Position numbers and translations under genes: made by a program. The notes beneath the pieces are model-generated. The model was not told where the DNA came from and did not search any database. It saw only the letters and a program-made list of their open reading frames with translations. A stretch of 64,000 bases of DNA from Cladorrhinum sp. PSN259 (lineage: Eukaryota > Ascomycota > Sordariomycetes > Sordariales > Podosporaceae): NCBI GenBank assembly GCA_033725935.1, contig MU867088.1:185827-249826 (forward strand), written 5' to 3'. Below are positions 1-11,808 of the stretch, piece after piece; position 1 is the stretch's first letter; each line of letters begins with the position of its first letter.

Positions 1-2274
1 AATTCCCTGATCAGGGCAGTCTGCCCGGTACCACCCCATGCACACCGACTTTGATAAACTTTAACAGAATGTTCGTGATCATCTTTTCTTTTCTCTTGAA
101 AACTCAACAAGTCCAATCAGATATTTCGGCATTGTCTCCGTGTTGTTTCTACTCGACCAAATTCAGGGTCCGATCGGTGGCGCAAAACATTCCACATGCT
201 GCCTTGCGGTACCTGCGCCATTTCTAATGTGTCTTGCCCTGCCTTTGTCTCAAACATACCGTTGACATGTTACACGGTCGTTTCTGGCACCTGATTTGAT
301 GAGGGCGTATGCATCCCTCCTCGTGGGTTCAGGTACATGAGGGTCTTGATGAGGCTCCCTGATGAATACCGCGATCCCTGGACTTGCTCACACGAGTGAC
401 AATCGGAGAGAATCGAGGACGCGGCCCATCGGTTTGGCCTTGACGCCCGTTTGACATGCCAAGCTTGCGGATATGATGTGGGATACAGGAGGCGGTCGGT
501 TTCTGCCATGGTTCTTGAACATCCATGAGGGCAAGAAATTCTTGCTTGGCGATATGCACCTCGTCGGTCCAGAGGGGTTCCGATAAAAAGTTACAATCTG
601 TGTACATGTTTCCTTGCTAACACAATTGTACAGATCGTCCACCTTGTTTTTGATCACTCAAGATCAAGGGTCCATCTGCTCACGGGATTCTCAGCCCTCG
701 TTGGTGAGACCCTCGTCCGATGATAGTCTCTGGGGATATATGAGGCGCACGTCATGCGTCTTGTTCGGACAGGCCGCAGGACCCCAATCGCGGCCCTGTG
801 GTTCGGTACCCTTCTGTCGGTTCCCGCTGACCAGGCGGGTATGCAGAGCTATCACCTGCAGTTACCCGCTCATAAAGCCTTGATCCCAGAAACTCGGGAC
901 TCGATGCAGGACACGGACCAGGATGGTATTGAATCTCAAAGAATAGATGACATACTCAGCATGGCCCAAAGACCCCTAAAACTCTTGTCACACTCGGAAC
1001 CTCGACACAACTCCTTTGGCTGGCGACTGTTTCCTTTTTGGAGTTGAGACATACATGAGTATCATGGACGTCATTCGGGCTCCAAGAAGCACACAGGGTC
1101 CAAGGACAATTTCTTTCCCACTAAAGCAGTGTCACCACACACTTCGGCCTTTTCTTTCTTGTTTTGAAGTTGAAACTCACATATCAAGCCAATCATTCTG
1201 CCCACACAGGCAGCACAACCGGGGAGAGTACTTGAGGCTGCAAACCCGCCCCTGAATTTCGGGACTTTGCTCGACCTTGACCCTTACTAGCAATACTCGA
1301 TGCGTCGACCGCCGAGATGTTGACCAAGATCGCGGCCCGCCACTGTTATTTACTAATCTCAGGTAACGATTGAGTTGGCCTGCTCAGTTCTCCAAGAACG
1401 AACATGAGTAGTCCCCACAGTTGATGTCATTCCGATCCCTCAAGGAAGTTTGAGAGAAGATCTTGGTTTTCCCAAGTTCAACAACAACAAACACGATCTG
1501 ATGGAAAGATCGATCATCAGGGAGAGGTCCGGATATACAGATCACATACACTGACTGCTAAGGAAATCTCACGAGTTGATTGTGTGTGTCAAACTTTATA
1601 GAAGCTTGAAACTGAAACGACGTCACTATTTAATACGCGCGGTTGCCAAGCCTATCTGGCTTTTTTTTCGTTCACCATAGTGATACCAACTCTGCTCGGC
1701 CCTACTACTTCTCTGGTAGTCAAAGACGGTGAGTGGTATAAGACGCACACAAGTCTGAAAACGTTCTAACATTAATGGTCATTCTATCAGATAACCTGCA
1801 CGCCCGACAGGTGTTGACTGATTTGTATCTAGGTAGAGCGTGAATTGTTTTGGTTTTTTTTACCCCTTTTTTTCTCCTCGTATGAAGTATTACATGGCCG
1901 TTATTGTCAAAAGAAGTTAGATATATATATATACATCCTCGTCGACCAAAAGAAATTGAAACTAGTTTTCTACTTGAATCTCAGTTGCCCATGACCTACC
2001 TACCTCCTGTAACGTTGAAAGTCTTTAGCCGTCTAGTCTATGAAGTGAAAATTTGTTCTAATTTCAGTGTTTCGTCATTACAACTCAAAAAACTGTTAGA
2101 TAATACCAGATATCTTGCAACCAAAACCCAGGATTGATGATCAAAATAAACAATCACTATTTCTTTTATCTATCCCACCTGCTAATACTAGAGACCAATA
2201 TCATTCTTTCCCTGTACCCCCCATATATCTAGCCCCCCACAACTCTAATTTTTGGTCTTCCATCCTTGTCCGTT
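1..2274. other. Gene-free left flank
   Basis: No reading frame here has recognisable domains, and none continues convincingly across splice sites. The sequence is of mixed composition with short T-runs and a TA dinucleotide run near 1920-1933. I see no terminal repeats or transposase remnants. The right end presumably contains the 3' UTR of the helicase gene that ends at 2275. Confidence 0.5.
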
Positions 2275-5200
2275 TTAAGCATCCATACCATCCAACTCAA
2301 TCAGCTTGATCACCAGCTTCACAATATCCCCCCTAGCCTTTGCCCTTTCCAACTCTGCTGCTGCACCGGCTCCGGCGGTATTGCTACTACTACTCTCCAC
2401 GCTCATCTCGATCAGCTGATCGATCACGCCCCTCAGCCTCGACACCAAAACGCCTATCCTCGCCCACCCCCTCAGTCTCAACCACCCGTCCACAACCAGG
2501 CCGCGCCCCTGCGTGTCTAGTTCTATTGCGCCCGAAAAGAGGAGGAGGGTGTAGGCGTTGAATGCTAAATCAGTCAGTCAAGTTACCATCTCCTTACGTA
2601 CACAGAAAGGGAAAAAAGACAAGGCAGAGAAAAAAAAAAGAAAAAAAATACTTACGAGTCAAATCCCTCACAAAAATCTTGCTCGTACTAATCATGCTAA
2701 AGTACGACAAAAAGCTGACACTCCCGCTCAGGTTTCCAAACCCTTGCGAATCAAACAACGTGCTGCTGGGGTGGATGAACACCCTCCCGCTCTCCTGAGC
2801 GAAATACTTTATCGTCTTCGCCTCTGGATCTAATTCCACCGCTCCAGACATTGACGTGGCAAATTTCTTGTCGGGAAACTGTATCCGACAGATTTGAGGG
2901 CTGAAAGCAGACGCGGTCAGCGCGCGCAGCAGTGCCGTTGACGACTGGTTTGCGTTTGCTGCAGCAAAGGAGGTAGTGTTGATTCCCATTTCTGACAGGG
3001 CCGAGTAGTACTGCGTCCTCGTGGACGAGATATCAGAGAGAGTAGGGAACGAGAGGAAACCGTCTGCGCACCACTGGCGAACGCGGTGTTGCGGGGTCGA
3101 ACGATCTGCCATCAGGCCGTCCCATTCCTTGTACGCCCGCATGTCGGTCAATAAATCGCCGTCTCCCCTTGCAAAACGCATTTTGGCTTGTTTGGCTTCC
3201 TCTCTCTTTTCCGGAGGGGATACGAACGGAGACTTGGTGCTCAAGATGGCAGCAATGGTGACGCAGTCATCCAGACATCCGAAGATGGAACCGTAAACCA
3301 TTAGCTTTCCGCACCTAAGATCGGCGGGAAGCATGGATAGTTGTTGACCCAGTGCCGTGAGTTCGTCACCGTCTAGCGCGCCCATACGACGGAGCATGCT
3401 GATTGCTGCGTCAACGGCAACAACCTCTGGCGGGGTAGGAGCTCGCGAGAGGAAGTACCCTATGTCACGGATGCCCATCGCACGGACAGCAAGACAGAGC
3501 TGTTCAAGTGGGACACGCCGAATCTCAGGCTCGGGACGTTCGGCCATTTGTTGCTCGAGGTTTCGGGTGTAAAGCTTGTAGCATTTTCCTTCTTGGACAC
3601 GACCGGCACGACCGCGGCGTTGCTTGCAGGCTGCTTTGGAGGCCCAGGTTTCTTCAAGCTTGCGCATGTTGTTTTGAGGGTCGAAGGATGTTTCTTTGAC
3701 TCTGCCGCTGTCGATTACCACTACGATGTCGTCGATCGTGATGGAGGTTTCGGCAACGTTGGTGGCTACTACTACCTTTCTCTTGCCGTGCGGTGCCGGC
3801 AAGAATACCTTTTTCTGTTCCCTAGTTTCGAGCGAGGCGTGCAGGGGTAAAACGTGGAAAGAAGAGACCGATCGTAAAGCGTTGCATGCCCTGTTGATTT
3901 CTGCCACGCCGGGGAGGAAGATCAGAATGCCTCCTACTTTATCTATCGTGGCGATGTCATAATCGATGCCCTTGACTGTCTCGACGAGCAAGTCATAATT
4001 GATGCGGTGGCCGAGTTTCTGGATAATCTTGTTGATTGGATCTGACGAGTCTTCATACGTTTTCGAGGACTCGTCATCATAGTAGCCACCCCTATTCCCT
4101 CCGGTAAAACCAGTCATCCGGATAACATCATCTAGATAGTAGTCCTGAACGGGGTATGTACGACCAGCAATCTCGACCAAACCAACAGTAACACCCTGCT
4201 TATCAACCATGAAGTAATCTCGGAACGAAGTAGCATCGAGGGTGGCAGACATGAGGATGAGCTTCAGATCCCGGCGCTTGTAGAGGACATCCCGGACGAT
4301 ACTGAGCAAGAAGTCGGTATCAAGACTGCGCTCGTGGACTTCATCGATAACGATGTGACTGACATCCGCCAAGGAAGCCACCACATCTTCTGCTCTGCCG
4401 CCAGAAGTTTGCAGTCGTCTGAGCAACACACCGGTTGTCACGAACGTGATCTTGGTGTTGGGGCTCGTCTTGTGCTCACCACGAATGGAATAACCAATCT
4501 CCTGTCCGACTTGTGTACATCTTTCCTCGGCCACACGATCGGCGAGACCAAGAGCAGAGATACGACGAGGCTGCGTGACAATGATATTCGCCCCATTTCC
4601 GAGCCCCTTCTGGTAGAGATCGTCCAGAATAAACTGAACAGACTGGGTAGACTTTCCGGAACCGGTCTCACCGGAAATAATCGTGACTTGGTTCTCGCTG
4701 ACAGTGCGGATGACATTATCCCTGACCTTCCAAGCGGGCAGTCTTTCTCGCTGGGAGAGCATCTTCTTGTAATTTGGAGCCTCAACTCTGGCCAGCCATT
4801 GTTGTTTGCCCTGCGGGTCGGGGGTCCAGTTGATGGGCCTTGGATACCGCTGCCGTCTTCTTGTCGATTTGCGTGCAACTGTTGGTTCCTCCGAGGCTGC
4901 TGATGCCACAGCAGCGACCTCCCGAAGAGCTCCCGGTCTCTCTATAATATCGTTGATGTTTTCCTGAACCCAACTGACAATAAAGTAGATCTTGGTCTCT
5001 TCGCCCTGGAGAGATTCTCTAGCGTACGCCAAGGCCTTCTTGATGATACTGAGTTTGATATATGAAGGAAGTGGTGCGATAACGGACAAGATAATTTGAA
5101 CCGGGAAATGAGGCGACTTGCGGAATTGCAAGTAAGTCTCAACGTCCTTCTGAGTTCCGTTGGTTACCGACTCAAGACGGATCTGGCTGACCTCGGGCGA

Positions 5201-6565
5201 GACGGCTTTATAAAGGTCTCCATAGCTTGCTTCGAGGGTAGCCATTTCTTCCTCCCAGCATTCCTCTGGAGACCTCCATGTCTCAATCTCGTCATCTTGA
5301 GGGACATCCTGACCCCCAGAACCGCTAGCCACAAGCAGATTCTGCAATGCCTCAGCAGCCTTGCCCTCATCGCCTGAATTGGCATCGTAAATCTTGCGGC
5401 ACAGATCATTCGAGTATCCAGACTCAGCCAAGCGCTTGATAGCCCCCTCCCTCTTCAAATCCGTCGCAGCCACCGTAACACCGGCGCTGTACTTCTCTGG
5501 AAGCGCCCACCTCGGGAGATCATCCTCGGGTATATGCACAAGCAACCACTCGAGCGTCTCCTCGCGGTCCTTGCACTCTTCAACAGCCTCCTCAACGTGA
5601 CTCTGTCTGAAACCAAGCTCCTTTAGTTCTTTGACAATGGCCATCTTTTGAGCAGGAGTCATGACCACCCCATGGGGATTCCACACCGTCTCCCTCCTCA
5701 AAATCTCCTCAAGCTGGGTCCTCGTCTTATTGCCCATCTCAATCTTGGGCACAGTAGTCCATCCTCGCATGATATTGCTCGCGCCGGGACCTCCTCCACC
5801 GCCAGATCCGCCGGGACCACCCCTAAATGCCAAAGAAACACCACCAGGCCCAGCCTCAGCAGCAGCCTTTTCTTTCTGCGCCTGAATCTGCACCCTCTTC
5901 TTCTCAGCAGCTGCCTTCGCCTCTTCCCGCTCCCTCTGAGCCTGGAACGGATCAGCCTCATACATCCACCCTTTCCCTTCCTTTACATCCTCCTTCTTGA
6001 GCTGCTCAAATTCCTTCCAAAGGGCCTTGTAATCTGGCGGAAGAGTCATGTGGATGTTTTTCATGCTGCAGATTCTGAATAGAGCATAAGTGGCGGCAAA
6101 GTGCTTGGCCTCGAGAGCGGTAGGTTTATATGCCAAGTGAACATGAGAAGGAGGCAGCTTGAAGGGCGGCAGTTTGGTAACTTCTTGGGTCTTTGGGTTC
6201 TTGGCGCTCAGGCTGACGAGGACGGAGAAGCCTTCCTTGGTCTTCCTGGTGTCGTAGTCTGGTCTGTCCCATTTTTGTTTCTGGCAGTGTTCGGAAAGAA
6301 GATTTACGGGAAGCTTGCCTGTCCATGAAGCACCGCCGATGATTTGCTTGACTGTTGGTTTTGGAGGGCCGTCGAGGAGTTCGGGCACGGCGGCCTTACT
6401 GGATCCGCCTCTCTTCTTCGGGTCCTTATCCGAGCTGGTGAAGATGATAAAATCATCTTCTGGTGGTGGTGCTGTTTTCTTTGTGTCCTTTTTGGCTTTG
6501 CTTGCTGAAGATGATGCAGCGGGTGCCGGGGTAGGGTCCGGTTTCTTTCCCTTTTTGGGTGCCAT
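2275..6565 (-). CDS. DExH-box RNA helicase, DHX29/Ucp12 (YLR419W) type
   Basis: Exons on the minus strand are 6565..2656 and 2564..2275, separated by a 91-bp intron (gtaagta donor at 2655, tttag acceptor ending at 2565). The spliced protein is 1399 aa. It has a basic, Ala/Lys-rich N-terminus, a UBA-like segment near residues 310-350, an RWD-like segment near 435-550, and a DExH helicase core. The core carries Walker A GETGSGKST (about 630), DEVH (about 741), SAT and QRRGRAGR, followed by HA2 and OB-fold regions. Splicing restores the expected end of the OB fold (DLTPFNAYTLLLFSG); unspliced, the frame ends in a low-complexity tail. The UBA-RWD-helicase order matches the family of human DHX29, which assists 40S scanning on structured 5' leaders, and fission yeast Ucp12. 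A role in translation or RNA remodelling is inferred from the family. The start ATG opens MAPKKGKK. Confidence 0.93.
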
Positions 6566-7402
6566 TTTGAAGGTGGGATGTGGTGGTGGTGGTGAAGGCG
6601 GTAAAAAGAAAGCTGGAGAGTTGCAAAAAAAGGGTAAGGAATGAAAAAGTTGCGCAGTTTTTTTTCAAGTAATGACAAAGGAACACCGAATTGAAAATAC
6701 CCGTGCACAACTCTCCATGGCAATCGGAGAGTCAAGAAAGAGATAATTTTGACTCGATGAGATGCGAGCGAGGACTGTTGCCAAAAAATTATAGTTCCAA
6801 GATGTGGTTGCGACGCTCTCGGTGTCAATCCTCCAGGAGCTCCAGGTTCATTCACAGGCGGAGTGCAGGCGAAGGCAAAAAGTCCTTGGCAGCCGTCAAA
6901 AGCTTTGACCCGATTGATGCACAGTGTCAACTCTAGTATCGACATGGACCGTGGGAGCGCCGATAGGTAAATATCTAGCAAGTCAAGGATGGCATATCCA
7001 TTTGAGATGTTCTCAGTCTAATCCTCTGGGCGATGAGATTCCTTTCCTCCATTCGCTCACCCATGGAGGCTACGATAGAACATGTGGTGGTTGAGAACAT
7101 TATGTGCAACAGCACAGTGTAAATTGTTGATCAAGCGGTATGTCCAATACGCCAAGGTAGCGTATGCTCTCAAGATATACGCATGCCGTTACTCGCTTGA
7201 TGAACTTGATTCTCAATTGAATGAGTTTTTCTAAAACTGCACACGAAAGATCATTTTCAACATTTCATCATGGCAATTAGCCATTCGGAATGATAAATGC
7301 TTAAATTTGGAATATTTCGTCACCAACAGTTCACAGTGAAACTAATGAGTAGTAACAAAAAAACGAAACATACAAAACAGACAAGAAGAACTGCCTCCCT
7401 CG
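6566..7402. other. Intergenic region, helicase promoter and GH78 3' flank
   Basis: Upstream of the minus-strand helicase ATG and downstream of the minus-strand glycosidase stop. I see short T-runs and AT-rich stretches but no gene and no convincing regulatory motif. Confidence 0.4.
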
Positions 7403-10051
7403 TCACTTGTTCACCTTATTCCGCAGCACATCCACGGTCCATCCCTCAGGCGGCTTGGTCTTGAAATACTTCTCCATCACATCCCAATTAACCACCCCAG
7501 GCTCCCTCTGTTCCATCGCCGGCTCCTTCCACTCATCATCAAACACCAACATCTTTCCACCCCCCAATTCCACAACAATATTCCTGTACCATTCCTCTGT
7601 ATTCTCTCCTGTCCCAACAACCTTTTTCTGACCGAGATCCAAACTCTTCAGACTCTCCCCGTCCATCTTGTAAAACAACCTCACACCGCCCCCCTCCACC
7701 TCAACTCCTTCACTCTTGACTCCGACCCCAATAGTGCCCCTTGTCTCCTCAGGAGTCTTGACCTGAATCACCACCCCCTTCTTCTTACTATCATCATCCC
7801 CCAAAATCTTGGTTCTCCAAACCCAAACCTCAAACGCCCCCTTCTTCGTTGCAAAGCCTCCCCTGGCCCACCCAAGCCACTCGGTCAATTCGGGAGTAAC
7901 CCTCCACTCTACTCCCGCCGGTCCGACGATTTCTATCCCCAACACTCCCCTAACCAATAATTGCGTGGGACCACTCGACCACCCGTGAGCATGAGAATTC
8001 CTCGCAGAACTCCAGTAAGCGGGATATTGAACATCACCGTCAACCCTAAACCCTTCGGCAAGCGTAGAATTCGTAAAACCAGGACCGTCCAGCAAATATC
8101 CCCACTCAAGTAGCATCAACTCAACCGCGGTATCGAGCCTCCCGGCCGAGTGATGAGCCAACAGCTCAAATCCGGACGAAAAGGGCGAAATAACGTTGGG
8201 GAACTCAACAGCCGGAGCCCCGAATTTCGTCCACCTGGACCTCAGATTATCAGATACATTCCTCGGGGTGGGCGGGCCATCAGGCAAGGGGACGTCGCTC
8301 CTGTTATGCGATTTGGGATCGCTCCACGGCACGCCCGAAGGTCCTAGATCAATCCCCGAAATCAACGCCCAGGAGTTGCCATCCTGCGGTAAGCAGGCTT
8401 CGTTCCCATCACAGGACCTGGCTCCAATATTGTCGGAGAATAACCCGTTAGCGGGACAGTACAGTCTCGACAGCCCGTTCGATAACCTCTCCTGAATGGC
8501 TTTCCAGCTCGTAATTTTTGCCTCGTCCAATTTACCGTCTCCTTCCAGACCAAGCCATCTCGCAAGAATAACACTCCTCCCCAGAACCTCGTGCAAAATA
8601 GCGCTCGCCTCCCCGTTGTGGCCCGACATGCCAGGCCTCAGCCAGTCCGACGTGCTGCTCACATGCAGCAAATCGTACTCGTCGACTTTCCCCGTGCTCA
8701 CACCTAGCGCTTTGACATATTTCTCCCACTTGCCCTTTAACCACTCCATGTCCCCCGAATACAAGACATAAAAATACGTCCCCAGAAGCGTGTGCATGTG
8801 GTACGTATCCGAGAACTCCCCGTGGGATCCCATCGGGGGACCCGCATACGGTAAACTCCCATCTCCGTACTGGAACGCATAGAGCACGTCGAGCGCGTTC
8901 CTAACAGCCACCAAATCATACGTCGAGAGCGCTATCCCGGGGATGGCAATGTACATGTCCCCCGGCCAGACCATGCGATCTCTTTTGGCGCCGTCCGTCG
9001 TCACCGCCGTTCCATTCGATATCGTGAAATTAGAGTACCAGCTCCCCGTCGGACTCAAATTCCCGTCGACTGCGCGGTTATAGTCGATCAACGCGCCGCC
9101 CTCCTTTGGATCAATGGTGGATAGCTGCAAAGTCCACGCGCCCGCGTACCAGATTCTGTTCAAGAGGTTGGAAGAAGAGTAAAAGTAGCCCGAGTAAGCG
9201 CGGCCGTTGGACTGGGAGGGGAAGGCGGTGCAGTTGGTCCACACTTTTTTGATTGTAATCCACGGTTTTTCCTTTTCTTCTTCTTTTTCGTCTTTGGCCT
9301 TTTCATCTTCTTTTTCGCTGGGAATCTTCTGCTGTTCATTGGCGGCCGGCACTTCTCTGCCTTGCTTCTTCCCCAAAACCATCTGGCTGAATCCTTGCCA
9401 CCATCCTCTCTCTTCCTCTTCTCTCCTCGTCACCCCCTCCCCCTCTCCATCATCATCACGATGCTCTTCATTCCCATACTCCCCCTTCCCGTCCTCCCCG
9501 TCCCCCAAGACAACAACAGTCAAGTACCTAAACCCCCCTCTGACAAAATCCCCGCCCACGCAAACCTCTCCAGCCTTCTGCACCCCAATTATCAACGGCA
9601 AATCCCTCTCGACCCTGTCCCCGGTACTATCGGGCTCCCTGCCGACAAACCACGAACTCTCGCTGTATCCCAAACTGACATTGACTCCCTTTGCGCTCAG
9701 TCCGGAAACAGAAAAACATACACGACCGGCTATGTTTTCACCGAAATCGTAGGTTACTTCCCCCTTTTCTCCGACGCTGACATCCTCGGTGGTGGTAGTA
9801 GTAGTGCCAGATGATAAACTCGAAACGTTCCCGACCGAGCGAAAGATTGACAGGGCAGGGATGGACGACTTGTCGTGCGGGGCGTGCACGTATTTGTCCC
9901 AGGGGCCGGGAAAGACTGGTTCGGTCGGTAGGTTGTCGTACGATATGCCGTTTTGCTCTGTCTTGCCTCCTTGGGTGCCCTCATCAACAAAGACCACAAA
10001 GGCTCCAGAGGTAAGCAAGAAGGAGGAGGTGATGATGAGGAGGAGATGCAT
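7403..10051 (-). CDS. Secreted alpha-L-rhamnosidase, glycoside hydrolase family 78
   Basis: Single-exon 882-aa protein. The ATG at 10051 is followed by a hydrophobic signal peptide (about residues 1-17), so secretion is expected. The N-terminal part is beta-rich. The centre has the (alpha/alpha)6 features of GH78, including the DGAKRDRMVWPGD motif (about residue 351), whose Asp/Arg residues match the conserved DGxxRDRxxWxGD region. Several N-glycosylation sequons (NCT, NFT, NGT, NRS, NST) fit a secreted enzyme. By family it removes terminal alpha-L-rhamnose from plant cell-wall polysaccharides such as rhamnogalacturonan, or from glycosides. Odd feature: a Glu/Lys/Asp-rich low-complexity stretch of roughly 80-90 residues (about 183-272) interrupts the N-terminal domain. 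No intron was needed to keep the frame. The exact substrate cannot be told from the sequence. Confidence 0.88.
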   Translation of the reverse strand: MHLLLIITSSFLLTSGAFVVFVDEGTQGGKTEQNGISYDNLPTEPVFPGPWDKYVHAPHDKSSIPALSIFRSVGNVSSLSSGTTTTTTEDVSVGEKGEVTYDFGENIAGRVCFSVSGLSAKGVNVSLGYSESSWFVGREPDSTGDRVERDLPLIIGVQKAGEVCVGGDFVRGGFRYLTVVVLGDGEDGKGEYGNEEHRDDDGEGEGVTRREEEERGWWQGFSQMVLGKKQGREVPAANEQQKIPSEKEDEKAKDEKEEEKEKPWITIKKVWTNCTAFPSQSNGRAYSGYFYSSSNLLNRIWYAGAWTLQLSTIDPKEGGALIDYNRAVDGNLSPTGSWYSNFTISNGTAVTTDGAKRDRMVWPGDMYIAIPGIALSTYDLVAVRNALDVLYAFQYGDGSLPYAGPPMGSHGEFSDTYHMHTLLGTYFYVLYSGDMEWLKGKWEKYVKALGVSTGKVDEYDLLHVSSTSDWLRPGMSGHNGEASAILHEVLGRSVILARWLGLEGDGKLDEAKITSWKAIQERLSNGLSRLYCPANGLFSDNIGARSCDGNEACLPQDGNSWALISGIDLGPSGVPWSDPKSHNRSDVPLPDGPPTPRNVSDNLRSRWTKFGAPAVEFPNVISPFSSGFELLAHHSAGRLDTAVELMLLEWGYLLDGPGFTNSTLAEGFRVDGDVQYPAYWSSARNSHAHGWSSGPTQLLVRGVLGIEIVGPAGVEWRVTPELTEWLGWARGGFATKKGAFEVWVWRTKILGDDDSKKKGVVIQVKTPEETRGTIGVGVKSEGVEVEGGGVRLFYKMDGESLKSLDLGQKKVVGTGENTEEWYRNIVVELGGGKMLVFDDEWKEPAMEQREPGVVNWDVMEKYFKTKPPEGWTVDVLRNKVNK

Positions 10052-10874
10052 CTTGATTTGATGAATTGATATAAATAAAAATGAGAATTTAATAAGCCAT
10101 TGATATTGATGGATGGTTGGGGTTGATGGGATTGAAGGTTGAATACCACGCGGTAAGTCAGAAGAAGTAGAGTGTGAACAAAAAAGCAGAAATAAAAATC
10201 CTGTGTGTGTATGTGTATGTGTGTGATGATACCCTCAAGTATTTCTTTTTTTTTCTTCTTCTGCCCACACGGCGAGGAATTTGAGAAAGAAAACCCTGGA
10301 ACAATCTTCACAAAGGATATATAAATATATATATACTCCTTTGAATCGTCTTGTACCACAATCAAGTATATTAGAATAACCCAAAAAAAACAATGTATAT
10401 TGTTCAATTGTTCAATCATCAATTGCCGTCCTGAATCACTGTTGTCTCAACCTTCCCCCTCCCTCCTCTCCTTCATACATCACACGCACAGACCATCGTA
10501 ACCACACAAACCAACCACTCATTTTTACGGATACAACGAGCTGATCAGCTGTGCCGCAGTTACGCAAAACCGGATGTTGCAAACACACACATATGTACAT
10601 ACAACCCCGCGTTTGGGGCCGGGGGCAGTCTGTTGATCCTTCGTTATGCAACCTCCAGTCATCTTTATGCAACCCATCCTTAACAATCAAGTAGATTGCT
10701 TCAAGACAGTATAAATAAAAACCACAACCTGACCTTCATCACGAGCCGCCATCTACATCTCACAAGACTGATTGAATGCCGATCTCATCCGTATTCACAA
10801 ACAATACAACCACATACCGCTCAGAGGCACAAGTCAGGCCCCATGCTGTAAACTCACGCTCGAGTGCAGTTTAT

Positions 10875-10914
10875 CGAGCGAAGCGAGGACTGGGGGTTTG
10901 GGGGCTTGCCCCCA
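10875..10914. repeat. GC-rich hairpin element (GAGCGAAGCGAG... TGGGGGC-tt-GCCCCCA)
   Basis: A run containing cgagcgaagcgagg is followed by gactgggggtt and a perfect 7-bp stem, TGGGGGC with a 2-nt loop and GCCCCCA (10899-10914). It stands out from its AT-rich surroundings. It may be a small dispersed repeat or a structured spacer; only one copy is present in the window. Confidence 0.4.
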
Positions 10915-11543
10915 TAATACCAAAGACAAACAAAGTTCGGGACCTGAGTTGATGGATTCATTGTATTTTTCATCTCTAGAGAAGCTATGGCAACACTTTC
11001 CGTAGCACCTCCTACCAAGAATCAGCTTCAATCAACATACCACTTGGTCGTGATCAATTAGCCAAAAACTACACTTCATCCTTCTTCTCCCAAATCAAAA
11101 CAACACAGAATATTTATTGTGCTGTTCATCATCTTCACCATCCAGCTTCATGCACTAGCAATGAAACCTTCCCCAATCAACAATGATGATTTCGCTGCGT
11201 GTCCTTCTCGCAGACAAAACAAAAGAGTCCGCTGCATCCCCCCATCTTCTGCGCGCCTGGTTTCGCGCCTTCACTGTCATTTTCCCCATGTTATCATCAT
11301 CGTCTTCTTCTGCTCATTTCAGGGTTGGAGCTATAAAGCTACCATTCAGACCCTCTCTTCCCTTCTCTCCTTTGGGCAAACCACTCCATATCATGCATGG
11401 CTCTCATCGTTAGGCTGGAACTTTCAAGCTCACAAAGGGCCTGCCACTCCTTCCATTTCGGTATCGCCTTTAAAAACAAATGTAAGATATGCCTAATTGG
11501 GGTGGTGTATGTGTTGGGGGGTGTGTGTTGTTGTATTTGGGGT

Positions 11544-11560
11544 GGGGGGGGGGGGGGGGG
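11544..11560. repeat. G17 homopolymer
   Basis: Uninterrupted run of 17 G between the importin alpha stop and the GH78 upstream region. It lies in non-coding sequence. Confidence 0.9.
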
Positions 11561-11808
11561 ATAACGGGGCTGCGTGGTGCTAAAATCGTTTTGCTGTGAA
11601 TTCTGGGGTGTCCTGTCAGGGTCAAATGGTCTGAATATCGTATCGATCCTGGAGTTGAACTAGAGTGCAAATGTGTCACCAGCAATGCTGGCTTAGCTTC
11701 TGACAAGCATTCGACATTCAAGCCAAAATCCTCCATTTTTTTCATTCCAAAACCCCGACCTATGCTTCCCAGTCCACGGCGAAGTTAACTTTTGTAACAA
11801 TCAATTCT

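Larger units (their letters stand above)
10052..11808. other. Intergenic region, GH78 upstream and importin 3' flank
   Basis: Holds the GH78 promoter and probably the importin alpha 3' UTR. It contains TG/TA-rich stretches near 10200-10340, a GGGGGC/GCCCCC hairpin near 10899-10914 and a 17-base G-run at 11544-11560. No gene recognised. Confidence 0.45.
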
